From contig JACKNG010000001.1 in assembly GCA_024235015.1 (NCBI GenBank), positions 744,001 through 808,000 on the forward strand: DNA of 64,000 nucleotides. The letters run 5' to 3'. Both the position numbers and the translations under genes were made by a program. This stretch comes from Gammaproteobacteria bacterium. GTDB lineage: Bacteria > Pseudomonadota > Gammaproteobacteria > Ga0077536. The notes beneath the pieces are model-generated. The model was not told the origin of the DNA and did no database searches. It saw only the letters and a program-made list of their open reading frames with translations. Of the stretch, positions 35,222 through 42,965 are shown one piece after another. Each line of letters begins with the position of its first letter. Within the stretch, counting starts at the first letter, position 1.

Positions 35222-35251
35222 ACTATAGTTAGCTGTGATCACAGATGTCAA
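35222..35251 (-). promoter_or_regulatory. hyuA promoter with a GntR-type operator in the spacer
   Basis: On the minus strand TTGACA (35251-35246) and TATAGT (35227-35222) are separated by 18 bp, a near-consensus sigma-70 promoter ~37 bp upstream of the hyuA ATG. Within the spacer lies a perfect 12-bp palindrome CTGTGATCACAG (35233-35244), a plausible operator for the divergently encoded GntR/FCD regulator. Binding there would block the promoter. Confidence 0.7.
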
Positions 35252-35295
35252 CGAACCCGCGCGCCGCACGGCGCCTGCCGCAGCCCGGAAAGCCC

Positions 35296-36000
35296 ATGGC
35301 CCCAGTCGCCCCCGCCAGCAGCCTCGCCCTGCCCCGCGCCGAACGGGTGACGCTCAACGGCGTCGCCTACGACGGTCTCAAGCGGGCGTTGCTGTCGGGC
35401 CGCCTCGAACCGGGCGCGGTGATCACCCTGCGCCAGCTCGCCGACGAGCTCGGCACCAGCATGATGCCGGTCCGCGAGGCGGTCTCGCGGCTCGCCGCCG
35501 AGGGCGCGCTGGCGGTGCAGCCCAACCGCGGCATCGTCGTGCCGGCGCTCGGCGACGGCGATGCCGCCGACCTGTGGGACCTGCGCATCAAGCTCGAAGG
35601 TGACGCCTCGGCGCGCGCCGCGCGCCGCGCCGACACGGCCGGCATCGAGCGCCTGCGGGCACTGTGCCGCGCCGTCGAGACGGCCGCCGCCGCCGGCGAT
35701 CTCCACCGGGTGCTCGCCTGCAACAGCGACTTCCAGTTCGCCGTCTACCAGGCCGCACAGAGCCCCGTACTGTTGCAGTTGATCGAAACCCTGCGCATGC
35801 GCAGCGTGCCGCACTGCACGGCCGCCATCCGCGTGCTGCTGGCCGACCGGCCGCCCTACTACGCCCGCTCCTGGGTCAACCACGCTGCCCTGGTCGAGGC
35901 CATTGCGGCGGGCGACGCGCCGGCCGCACGCCGCCTCAAGCAGGCGGACCTGCGCGAATTCCGCGACTTCGTCGACAGCGTACGGAAACAGGCCTCATGA
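35296..36000 (+). CDS. GntR-family transcriptional regulator (FadR/FCD type)
   Basis: 234 aa from ATG 35296 (GGAA at 35287-35290 upstream). An in-frame ATG at 35245 would add 17 residues but overlaps the hyuA -35 box. The N-terminal winged helix (YDGLKRALLSGRLEPGAVIT, then LADELGTSMMPVREAVSRLA) is followed by an all-helical FCD ligand domain with candidate metal ligands D, H and H (CNSDFQFAVYQAA ... NHAALVEAIAAGD). It diverges from the hyuA operon and overlaps the next aminotransferase gene by ATGA, so it most likely regulates both. Confidence 0.9.
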   Translation: MAPVAPASSLALPRAERVTLNGVAYDGLKRALLSGRLEPGAVITLRQLADELGTSMMPVREAVSRLAAEGALAVQPNRGIVVPALGDGDAADLWDLRIKLEGDASARAARRADTAGIERLRALCRAVETAAAAGDLHRVLACNSDFQFAVYQAAQSPVLLQLIETLRMRSVPHCTAAIRVLLADRPPYYARSWVNHAALVEAIAAGDAPAARRLKQADLREFRDFVDSVRKQAS

Positions 36001-37337
36001 ACATCGAAGACAGCACTGCCTGGCGCACCTGGCTGGCACAGAACCCGCGCTCGCGCGCCCATGCCGAACGCGCGAGCCGGCGCGTACCGTCCGGGACCTC
36101 GCGCTCGTTGCTGCGCCATCCGCCCTTCCCCTTCTACGTCGAACGCGCGGCGGGGGTGACCAGCGTCGACCTCGACGGTAACGAGCGCATCGACTGCCAT
36201 AACAACTACACCACGCTCATTCACGGTCATGGTCACCCGGTGATCCGGGCAGCCATCGAGCGCCAGCTCGCGCTCGGCACCACCTACTCGGCACCGGGGG
36301 CGCAGGAATACGCCCTGGCCGAACACCTGTGCGGGCGGGTCAACAGCGTCGAGCAGGTGGTGTTCAACAATTCCGGCACCGAGGCGGTGATGGTGGCGCT
36401 GCGCATCGCGCGCGCGGTGACCGGGCGCAACCGCATCGCCAAGTTCGAGGGCGGTTACCACGGCGCCACGGATTTCGTCATGGTCGGTGGCCACGGCCTG
36501 CCGGCGCCGGACGACCCGGTACGGGTGAGCGAGCCCCATGCCGATGTCGGTGGCCTGCCGGCGGCGGCCTCGACCGACGTCGTGCTGATCCGCTACAACG
36601 ACGCCGAAGCCGTGCGCGAGGCCGTCGCGCGTTTCGGTGACGAGCTCGCCGCCATCATCGTCGAGCCCATCCAGGGCGCCGGTGGCGTGATCCCGGCGAC
36701 GGCGGAATTCCTGCACGTGCTGCGCGAGGAAACACGCCGCACGGGCATCGTGCTGATCTGCGACGAGGTCATCACGCTGCGCCACGCGGTCGGCGGGGCG
36801 CAGGGCTTCTACGGACTCGATCCCGACCTCACCACCATGGCCAAGATCATCGGTGGCGGCTTCCCGGTCGGTGCGGTCGGCGGCCGGCAGGAATTCATGC
36901 AGAGCCTCGATGCCGGCGGTGCGGTAGCCAATCTCGGCACCTTCAGTGCCAACCCCATGACCATGGCCGCCGGGCTGGCCGCGATGGAACTGCTCGACGA
37001 GGCCGCCATCGGCCATCTCAATGCGCTCGGCGAGCGCGTCAGAGATGGCCTGCGCGCCGTCATCGCGGCGCTCGGCCTGCCGGCACAGGTCAGCGGCGCT
37101 GGCTCCTTGTTCCAGGTGCACTGGACACGTCAACCGCTGGTCGACGCGCGCACCGCCGAGCGCGCCGACCCGGATCTCAACCTGCTCACCTTCCTCGGCC
37201 TAGCCAACCGTGGCGTGCAGCTTTCGATGCGCGGCATCGGCGCCTTGTCGACGCCGATGACGACGGCGATCATCGATACGCTGATCGACGCCTTTGCGGA
37301 CACGGCGCGTGAGCTGCGCGCCGACGGTTACGTCTGA
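35997..37337 (+). CDS. Class III PLP aminotransferase, glutamate-1-semialdehyde aminomutase-like
   Basis: 446 aa from ATG 35997, overlapping the regulator stop. NNSGTEAVMVALRIARA, EGGYHGATDF, ICDEVITLRHAVGG and the PLP Lys in MAKIIGGGFPVGAVGG place it in the HemL-like branch of class III aminotransferases, in which many members are not the heme enzyme. It is unlikely to be a housekeeping hemL, because it sits in an operon with a catabolic GntR regulator opposite a hydantoinase operon that contains another class III aminotransferase. Its 3' end overlaps the convergent PEP-CTERM-like gene by 10 bp. Confidence 0.9.
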   Translation: MNIEDSTAWRTWLAQNPRSRAHAERASRRVPSGTSRSLLRHPPFPFYVERAAGVTSVDLDGNERIDCHNNYTTLIHGHGHPVIRAAIERQLALGTTYSAPGAQEYALAEHLCGRVNSVEQVVFNNSGTEAVMVALRIARAVTGRNRIAKFEGGYHGATDFVMVGGHGLPAPDDPVRVSEPHADVGGLPAAASTDVVLIRYNDAEAVREAVARFGDELAAIIVEPIQGAGGVIPATAEFLHVLREETRRTGIVLICDEVITLRHAVGGAQGFYGLDPDLTTMAKIIGGGFPVGAVGGRQEFMQSLDAGGAVANLGTFSANPMTMAAGLAAMELLDEAAIGHLNALGERVRDGLRAVIAALGLPAQVSGAGSLFQVHWTRQPLVDARTAERADPDLNLLTFLGLANRGVQLSMRGIGALSTPMTTAIIDTLIDAFADTARELRADGYV

Positions 37338-38095
37338 CGGCGCACTCGATGCCGCTCCAAACGGCGTCGGCAGCGCGGCAGCAACAGCAACGGCGCACCG
37401 AGCAGCGCCACGCTGCCCGGCAAGGGCACGGCCGCAACGTCGCCCGTGTACATGAAGCCGGTGAACTCGCCGAACCCGTTCGGCACGCCTGTGAGATCGG
37501 TGAACTGACCGTCGAAGAATGCCGCGACCTGCCACGTCGCGGGAAGGAGTGTCATCAAATAGCCGACATTGTCCGCCACCGCGCCCGCGCCGATCACGGA
37601 ACTCGGGTTGTCGCCGGGGTAGAGGACAAAGCCGGAGGCAACGCCGCGGTAGGCCGCCGGTTCGAGAAAGTAGGCATCGAATTCGAACGTCTGCCCTGCC
37701 CCCACCGTCCAGATACTCGCCGATGTCGTACTCAACGAATCACCCGGTTGGCCTTCCAGGAGTCCCACGACATCGAACACGACCGCGTTCGACTCGAGCT
37801 GCGCGCTGCCCGGACCGTCCGGCAACGGCACTGTCAACACTTGGTCACCGCGGAAGAAACTGTCCAACACTTCGCCGGTAAATATGGCGGTTCGCCACGC
37901 CGTCGCAGCGCCGTCGGGATTGCCGCCAGTCCCCCCACCGAGGTCGGCGACATCGTCCGCCGTCCCCCGTAGACGGTCCGGGCCGGGCGCACGGTGGACG
38001 AGGTCGGGATGCGTGAGGAAATGCCACGTTTCGACATGTGCCGGCATCGCCGCGAGCAGCAACGCCGCTGCCGGCGCGCGCAACGAGCGACGCAT
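37328..38095 (-). CDS. Exported protein with a degenerate VPLP/PEP-CTERM sorting tail
   Basis: 255 aa from ATG 38095. A signal peptide (RRSLRAPAAALLLAAMPAHV) precedes a secreted beta-rich domain without recognisable enzymatic motif. The C-terminus VPLPGSVALLGAPLLLLPRC plus an Arg-rich end has the three parts of a PEP-CTERM-type sorting signal: VPLP motif, hydrophobic helix, basic tail. An unusual Cys precedes the Arg run. Such proteins are processed by an exosortase, which is not encoded in this window. Function unknown; many family members are matrix or surface proteins. Confidence 0.75.
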   Translation of the reverse strand: MRRSLRAPAAALLLAAMPAHVETWHFLTHPDLVHRAPGPDRLRGTADDVADLGGGTGGNPDGAATAWRTAIFTGEVLDSFFRGDQVLTVPLPDGPGSAQLESNAVVFDVVGLLEGQPGDSLSTTSASIWTVGAGQTFEFDAYFLEPAAYRGVASGFVLYPGDNPSSVIGAGAVADNVGYLMTLLPATWQVAAFFDGQFTDLTGVPNGFGEFTGFMYTGDVAAVPLPGSVALLGAPLLLLPRCRRRLERHRVRRQT

Positions 38096-38180
38096 CTTCG
38101 TGTTCCGCCCCGCGGATTCGTCGATGTACCGCGCCCCGACCGTCCCAAGCACCGCATGGTCGAACAGGGCCGCCTGTCCC

Positions 38181-39047
38181 TCAGCGCACGCCGAACCGTC
38201 GCGCCTCCGCGCGGTTCATCACCAGCAGCCCACCGATCACGCCCAGCCCACCGACCAGCAGCGGCGCGTCCGGCATCTCGCCGATCGTCGCCGCCGCGAG
38301 CACGACGCCGAACACCGGCACCAGGTTGATGTAGACGGAAGCATTCATCGGCCCCAGCGCGCGGATGCCCTGGTAGTACCACAGGAAGCCGAGGCCCATG
38401 GTGAGGAAGCCCTGCAGGACGAGGATGGCGACGATGCCGGGCTCGGTCAGCAACGCACGGGTCTGCTCCCAGTAGACCAGGGTCCACGGCGCGAGCAGGG
38501 CGAAGCCGGCGAAGCACGCCCAGGTGGTGACGGCCAGCGCGGCATGGCGCTCGAGCAGTGGGCGCGCAGCGATCGAGTAACACGCCCAGCCGGTGATGGC
38601 GACGAGGAACAGGCCTTCGCCGTATCCAATGGAACCGTCGAACAGCGCGGCGACCTCACCGTGGGTGACCACGATCAGCGCGCCGCCGAAGGAAATCGCG
38701 ATACCGGCCACCGACCAGCGTGCGACGGTGCGCCGGAACAACAGGTAGTCGAGCACGACGACCACCACCGGGATGGCGCCGTTGATGACCGCGCCGGTAT
38801 TGGCGCGGGTGTGTTCGAGGGCCTCGAAGAGCAGGAAGTTGTGCACGCAGAAGCCGCAGAAACCGAGCAGCACGAGGTGCGCGACCAGGCGCGGCGACCA
38901 CGGCAGGCGCAGCTCACCGCGCCGGCTGGCGACGACGCCGAGGAACACGCAGGCGATCAGGGCGCGCACCGCGACGATGGCCTGGGGCGCATCGTAGGCG
39001 GCGAGCCAGCGCCCGAGTGGATAGGACGTCGCCCACATCAGCGCCAT
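38181..39047 (-). CDS. EamA-family DMT transporter
   Basis: 288-aa inner-membrane protein with about ten hydrophobic segments arranged as two EamA repeats. The first includes MWATSYPLGRWLA and ALEHTRANTGAVINGAIPVV, the second GFLTMGLGFLWYYQGIRALG and VYINLVPVFGVVLAA. Drug/metabolite transporters of this type export amino acids, nucleosides or other small molecules; the substrate is not predictable. The N-terminus is slightly short, and the ATG at 39047 has no obvious ribosome site, but no alternative start exists upstream in frame. It diverges from the cyclase gene (123-bp gap). Confidence 0.88.
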   Translation of the reverse strand: MALMWATSYPLGRWLAAYDAPQAIVAVRALIACVFLGVVASRRGELRLPWSPRLVAHLVLLGFCGFCVHNFLLFEALEHTRANTGAVINGAIPVVVVVLDYLLFRRTVARWSVAGIAISFGGALIVVTHGEVAALFDGSIGYGEGLFLVAITGWACYSIAARPLLERHAALAVTTWACFAGFALLAPWTLVYWEQTRALLTEPGIVAILVLQGFLTMGLGFLWYYQGIRALGPMNASVYINLVPVFGVVLAAATIGEMPDAPLLVGGLGVIGGLLVMNRAEARRFGVR

Positions 39048-39170
39048 GGCGACGAGCTTGAAATGAACGTTGGATATGGCGCGAGTGGTGGCACGGGGGA
39101 CGCGCAGTATACGGAAGGCCGGAACCCTGCATTACAATGCCGGCCGTCCAACCCACCGCGGAGATGTGTC

Positions 39171-40103
39171 GTGAAAACGCTTTGCGCCGGCCTCGCCGCC
39201 CTGCTCGCACTCACGCTCGACGTTCAAGCCGACGACCTGCCGGTCTCGCCCTTCGGCGCCGACGACACCCTCGGCGCGGTCAACCGCCTGAGCCCGGCAG
39301 GGGTGCTCGCCGCGGTCAAGCTGGTCAAGACCGGCAAGACCTACCCGCTCGGCGTCGTCACCGGGCCCGATTCCCCGGCCTACCCGCCGCGCTATTACAA
39401 GATGACCATCCTGCAGCTCGACGACGGCGCCGGCGTGCCGGTCGGCGACAACCACCTCACCGGCAACGACGACTTCATGATCACCTACATGGGCGTCGGC
39501 TCGCAGATCGACGGCCTCGGCCACGTCGGCGTCGATCACCATTATTTCAACAACACGCCAGCCAGCGATTTCGTCAAGGTCACCGGCCTGACCAGGTTTT
39601 CGACCTCCGAACTGCCGCCCATCGTCACCCGCGGCGTGCTGCTCGACGTCGCCAAGCTCGCGGGCAAAGCCATCCTCGACGAAGGCACCGCCATCAACCG
39701 CGCCGAGATCGAGGCCGCGTGCCAGGCGCAGGGCGTGACCATCGGCGAGGGCGACGTGGTATTGCTGCACACCGGCTGGATGAACATGGCCGAGCGGGAC
39801 GCTGCCCGCTTCATGAAGGGCGAGCCCGGGCTCGGGGTCGACGGCGCGAAGTACCTCGCCAGCCTCGGCATCGTCGCCGTCGGCGCCGACAGTTTCGCCG
39901 TCGAGACCATCCCGTTCGAAACGCAGGGCCAGTTCTTCCCGGTGCACCAGGAGATGCTGGCGAAGAACGGCATCTACCTGCTCGAGAACATGGACACGCG
40001 CGAGCTCGCCCGGGACGGCGTGTCCGAGTTCCTGTTCGTGCTCGGCCAGCCGCGCTTCGCGGGCTCGGTGCAGGCCATCATCAACCCCGTCGCCATCCGC
40101 TGA
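39171..40103 (+). CDS. Exported cyclase-family (kynurenine formamidase-like) hydrolase
   Basis: 310 aa from GTG 39171 (GGAG upstream; a TACAAT -10-like box lies at 39133-39138). The frame continues upstream to 37884 but that part is antisense to two other genes. Signal peptide KTLCAGLAALLALTLDVQA. The cyclase-family metal motif is present in its variant form GSQIDGLGHVG instead of HxGTHxDxPxH, with the later HTGW and GADSFAVE blocks. Members hydrolyse cyclic or linear amides; substrate unknown. A large hairpin/tandem repeat starts at its stop codon. Confidence 0.87.
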   Translation: MKTLCAGLAALLALTLDVQADDLPVSPFGADDTLGAVNRLSPAGVLAAVKLVKTGKTYPLGVVTGPDSPAYPPRYYKMTILQLDDGAGVPVGDNHLTGNDDFMITYMGVGSQIDGLGHVGVDHHYFNNTPASDFVKVTGLTRFSTSELPPIVTRGVLLDVAKLAGKAILDEGTAINRAEIEAACQAQGVTIGEGDVVLLHTGWMNMAERDAARFMKGEPGLGVDGAKYLASLGIVAVGADSFAVETIPFETQGQFFPVHQEMLAKNGIYLLENMDTRELARDGVSEFLFVLGQPRFAGSVQAIINPVAIR

Positions 40104-40483
40104 CAGGGCGGCTGGAAGCTGCTGCGCTTGGCAGGTGGGGTCCCGTCGGTGCTCGGAATCCTCACCTATACCCACATAGGCTGCGGTTCCTGCGCGCCGC
40201 CGGAACCCCACCTGCCTGCGCTCGCGACGCTTCCAGCCGCCCTGTCCCGTCGTTTTGGCATTGCGGTCCACTCGGTGCTCGGAATCCTCACCTATACCCA
40301 CACAGGCTGCGGTTCCTGCGCGCCGCCGGAACCCCACCTGCCTGCGCTCGCGACGCTTCCAACCGCCCTGTCCCGTCGTTTTGGCATTGCGGTCCACTCG
40401 GTGCTCGGAATCCTCACCTATACCCACACAGGCTGCGGTTCCTGCGCGCCGCCGGCGGGGCATCACGCCGTGCGTGATATCTG
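40104..40483. repeat. 126-bp tandem repeat array with inverted flank
   Basis: The 391-bp gap before the kinase gene holds about 2.5 copies of a 126-bp unit, starting at 40146, 40272 and 40398 (last copy partial, ending near 40454). Copies differ at only a couple of positions. The flank 40102-40119 is an exact 18-bp reverse complement of 40229-40246 in the first unit, and CAGGTGGGG (40132-40140) faces CCCCACCTG (40206-40214), so 40102-40246 can fold into one long hairpin starting at the cyclase stop. 126 is a multiple of three, which keeps spurious frames open; I see no gene. Confidence 0.9.
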
Positions 40484-40494
40484 AGCACGGCGCC

Positions 40495-41223
40495 ATGGCC
40501 GCACGTTGTCGCATCGATCACTTTGGCTTCGAGCCCGGCACCGTCATTGCCGGCAAGTACCGTATCGAGGCCCTGCTCGGCGCTGGCTGGGAGGGTGAGG
40601 TCTACAAGATCACCGAGCTCGGCACCGGCATCGAACGTGCGGCCAAGCTGTTCTTCCCGCATCGCAATCCGCGTAACTCGGCGGCCAAGCGTTATGCGGT
40701 GAAGCTGCACAAGCTGCGCCACTGCAACATCCTGATCCAGTACTACACCCAGGACTTCATCGAGTTCGAGGGCCAGCGCATCACCCTGCTGCTGTCGGAA
40801 TTCGTCGAGGGCGAACTGCTCAGCACCCTGCTCAAGCGCCACCGCGGCAGCGCCATGCACCCGTTCGAAGCGCTGCACCTGTTGCATGCGCTCGCCGCCG
40901 GCATGGCCGAGGTACACATGGCGCGCGAATACCATGGCGACCTGCATACCGACAACATCATCGTGCGCCGCTTCGGCCTGCGCTACGAAGTCAAGCTCAT
41001 CGACCTGTTCCACTGGGAAGCGCCGCGGCGTGAGAACATCCATGCCGACGTGTGTGACCTCGTGCGCATTTTCTACGATGCGCTCGGCGGCGCGCGCCGT
41101 TACCGGAACCAGGGTCCGGAAGTGAAGTCCATCATCTGCGGACTCAAGCGTACCTTGATCCTGAAGAAATTCCGCACCGCCGGACAGCTGCGCGACTACC
41201 TCGAAACCATCAACTGGCAGTAA
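40495..41223 (+). CDS. Compact protein kinase-like protein
   Basis: 242 aa from ATG 40495; the upstream open frame is repeat-derived. Protein kinase N-lobe with glycine loop LLGAGWEGEVYKI and ATP Lys in RAAKLFFP. The catalytic loop is HGDLHTDNI (HGD in place of HRD, with the metal Asn kept), and the DFG position reads IDLFHW. The C-lobe is shortened and no activation-loop APE motif is visible. These are features of bacterial eukaryotic-like or RIO/APH-like kinases rather than a full Hanks kinase. A PP2C phosphatase gene follows 19 bp later, a classic reversible phosphorylation pair. No membrane segment or sensor domain. Confidence 0.82.
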   Translation: MAARCRIDHFGFEPGTVIAGKYRIEALLGAGWEGEVYKITELGTGIERAAKLFFPHRNPRNSAAKRYAVKLHKLRHCNILIQYYTQDFIEFEGQRITLLLSEFVEGELLSTLLKRHRGSAMHPFEALHLLHALAAGMAEVHMAREYHGDLHTDNIIVRRFGLRYEVKLIDLFHWEAPRRENIHADVCDLVRIFYDALGGARRYRNQGPEVKSIICGLKRTLILKKFRTAGQLRDYLETINWQ

Positions 41224-41242
41224 CGTCTCTCCGTCCCCATCC

Positions 41243-42049
41243 ATGACCCCACCCTGCAGCTTCACCGGCGTCTCGCTCGATACACCGGCGACGATCGCCG
41301 CCTGCGGTTTCGACGTCGCCATGCTGACGCGTGCCTGCCCGGGCCGTGAACAGGCCAACCAGGACGGCGTGCTGCTCCTGGCCTACGGTGACGACACCCT
41401 GATCGCGGCGGTTGCCGACGGTGCCGGCGGCTATCCGGATGGCGACGCCGCGAGCGGCGCAGCGCTCGCCGCCTTGCACGATGCCTGCCTCGCCGACACC
41501 AGCCTCGCGCCGCGCGCCGCCATCCTCAACGGTTTCGAAGCCGCCCATGCCGCGATCAAGACACGCGGCGCAGGCGGTGCCACCACCCTCGTCGCAGTCG
41601 AACTCAACGGCACCACCCTGCGCACCTACCACGCCGGCGACAGCGGCGTGCTGGTCGTCGGCCAGCGCGGGCGAGTCAAGCTGCAGAGCGTGTTCCACTC
41701 GCCGACCGGTTATCTGGTCGAGGCCGGCCTGCTCGACGAGGCCGAGGCGCTGCACCACGAGCACCGCCACATGGTGTCCAACCTGCTCGGCATGGAGCCG
41801 ATGTCGGTCGAGATCGGCTCACCCCTCGAACTGGCCGCACGCGACACCGTGGTCATCGCGAGCGACGGCCTCTACGACAACCTCTACGTCGACGAGATCG
41901 TCGAGACCGCGCGCAAGGGCCCCCTCGGCGCCTGCTGCAGCGCGCTCGCAGCGACCGCGGCGCGGCGCATGCACGGCGAGGCCGACAGCGATGCGCCCAG
42001 CAAGCCCGACGACCTCAGCGTGATCGTGTTGCGCCGTGCGCGCCCGTGA
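41243..42049 (+). CDS. PP2C-family protein phosphatase
   Basis: 268-aa PPM phosphatase. Metal motifs: NQDGVLL (early Asp), AVADGAGG, HAGDSGVLVV, ASDGLYDNL and the final PDDLSVIVLRR. It should remove phosphate from Ser/Thr, most likely on targets of the adjacent kinase, with Mn2+/Mg2+. The gene starts at ATG 41243 and is cotranscribed with the kinase. Its last 231 bp overlap the 3' end of the convergent SET-domain ORF, but conserved motifs run to the PP2C end, so this frame is real. Confidence 0.9.
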   Translation: MTPPCSFTGVSLDTPATIAACGFDVAMLTRACPGREQANQDGVLLLAYGDDTLIAAVADGAGGYPDGDAASGAALAALHDACLADTSLAPRAAILNGFEAAHAAIKTRGAGGATTLVAVELNGTTLRTYHAGDSGVLVVGQRGRVKLQSVFHSPTGYLVEAGLLDEAEALHHEHRHMVSNLLGMEPMSVEIGSPLELAARDTVVIASDGLYDNLYVDEIVETARKGPLGACCSALAATAARRMHGEADSDAPSKPDDLSVIVLRRARP

Positions 42050-42562
42050 AGCACGGCGTGCGCGCGGGGCGCGGCCATCGAGACGCCGCGCGACGTAGGC
42101 CGGCAGGGCGCCAAGCGCGCGGTAGCGCGCCACCACCACGGCCGGCAACTCGTCGTAGTTGCCGATCTCGCCGCGACAGGCCGGGCTGCCGCACAGGCAG
42201 TGAAAACGAAACGGGAAGGCGACCTGGGTGAGGCCGTAGTCGAAGCTCAGCTCGGCACCGGCGGCGATGTCGACCAACGCGACGAGGAACACGCCGCGGC
42301 GCGTCACCGCGACGTAGCAGTTCGGTTCGCAGGCATGGTTGATGTAGTCGTCGGGCGTGCCCGAGTGGCCGAGGTAGCGGCCTTCGCCGACCTGCAGGAA
42401 GTCGTCGTGGCCACCGGCCGCCGCACGGGCGGACACCTGGTGTACATCCACCGCCGCGCCGCCGAAGCGGAGAACCCGCCGTCCGGCGGCGAGCGCCTCC
42501 AGGGTGAACACGCCGAGTCCGCCGCACGACGACTTCACCTCGATCCGCGGATAGCGCGCCAT
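41819..42562 (-). CDS. SET-domain lysine methyltransferase-like protein
   Basis: ORF of 247 aa from ATG 42562. SET hallmarks are GLGVFTLEALAAG at the start, DDYINHACEPNCYV (the NHxCxPN motif) and AGAELSFDYG (the ELxxDY motif). A post-SET-like Cys cluster, FHCLCGSPACRG, follows. The SET plus post-SET part ends by about residue 171. The remaining ~76 residues are antisense to the PP2C gene and low in complexity, so they are an unusual read-through tail, or the true stop has been lost. Bacterial SET proteins methylate protein lysines; the target is unknown. Confidence 0.78.
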   Translation of the reverse strand: MARYPRIEVKSSCGGLGVFTLEALAAGRRVLRFGGAAVDVHQVSARAAAGGHDDFLQVGEGRYLGHSGTPDDYINHACEPNCYVAVTRRGVFLVALVDIAAGAELSFDYGLTQVAFPFRFHCLCGSPACRGEIGNYDELPAVVVARYRALGALPAYVARRLDGRAPRARRASRARTAQHDHAEVVGLAGRIAVGLAVHAPRRGRCERAAAGAEGALARGLDDLVDVEVVVEAVARDDHGVACGQFEG

Positions 42563-42965
42563 GGCCGCGGCCCTCAATGACGGGGGTCGAGACGGGCGTG
42601 CCGGGCGTCCACCATGTGACACGGCGCCGTGCACGAAACAAAATCGTTGCGCCCGCGCGTGCCTCGCGCACGCTGCGCACAGCCGGGCCACTTCGCCGGC
42701 TTCTGCATCAACCTGTTCACCGCGCCACTGTTGGACGCCGCGGGTGGCCGACCCACCGGGTGCGCGTCGTGCCGGGGCCGGGGCGTGCTCGGCGCGGCGG
42801 CGTTTTATCGGCTATCCCGGCGCAAAATGCAATCGAAAAATCGTGCCGGCGGGGCTGGCCCACGCGGCGCCGCGCGGCCCCCTGGGCACAGGTGTCGGGC
42901 CGCTGGGCCGAGCGCCGCGGGACTGCGTAAGATGCGACCCTTCGGGGCCCACACAGGAGCGCACC
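42563..42965. other. 403-bp non-coding gap between the SET and GST genes
   Basis: No convincing gene. The open frames here have no homology I recognise and no ribosome site. The gap holds an AT-richer pocket at 42800-42845 and an AGGAG at 42953-42957 serving the GST start. A weak -10-like TAAGAT lies at 42928-42933. Confidence 0.5.

Noticed and set aside
35997..37337. Housekeeping glutamate-1-semialdehyde aminomutase (hemL)
   Set aside because: The operon context with a GntR regulator opposite hydantoinase genes favours a catabolic paralogue; no heme genes nearby.
37884..39170. Long 5' extension of the cyclase reading frame
   Set aside because: It is antisense to the PEP-CTERM-like and DMT genes. 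A GTG with GGAG and a signal peptide at 39171 is the credible start.
40255..40494. Repeat-encoded protein or N-terminal extension of the kinase
   Set aside because: The 126-bp period keeps several frames open on both strands; translations differ between frames, with no domain. The kinase domain starts right after ATG 40495.
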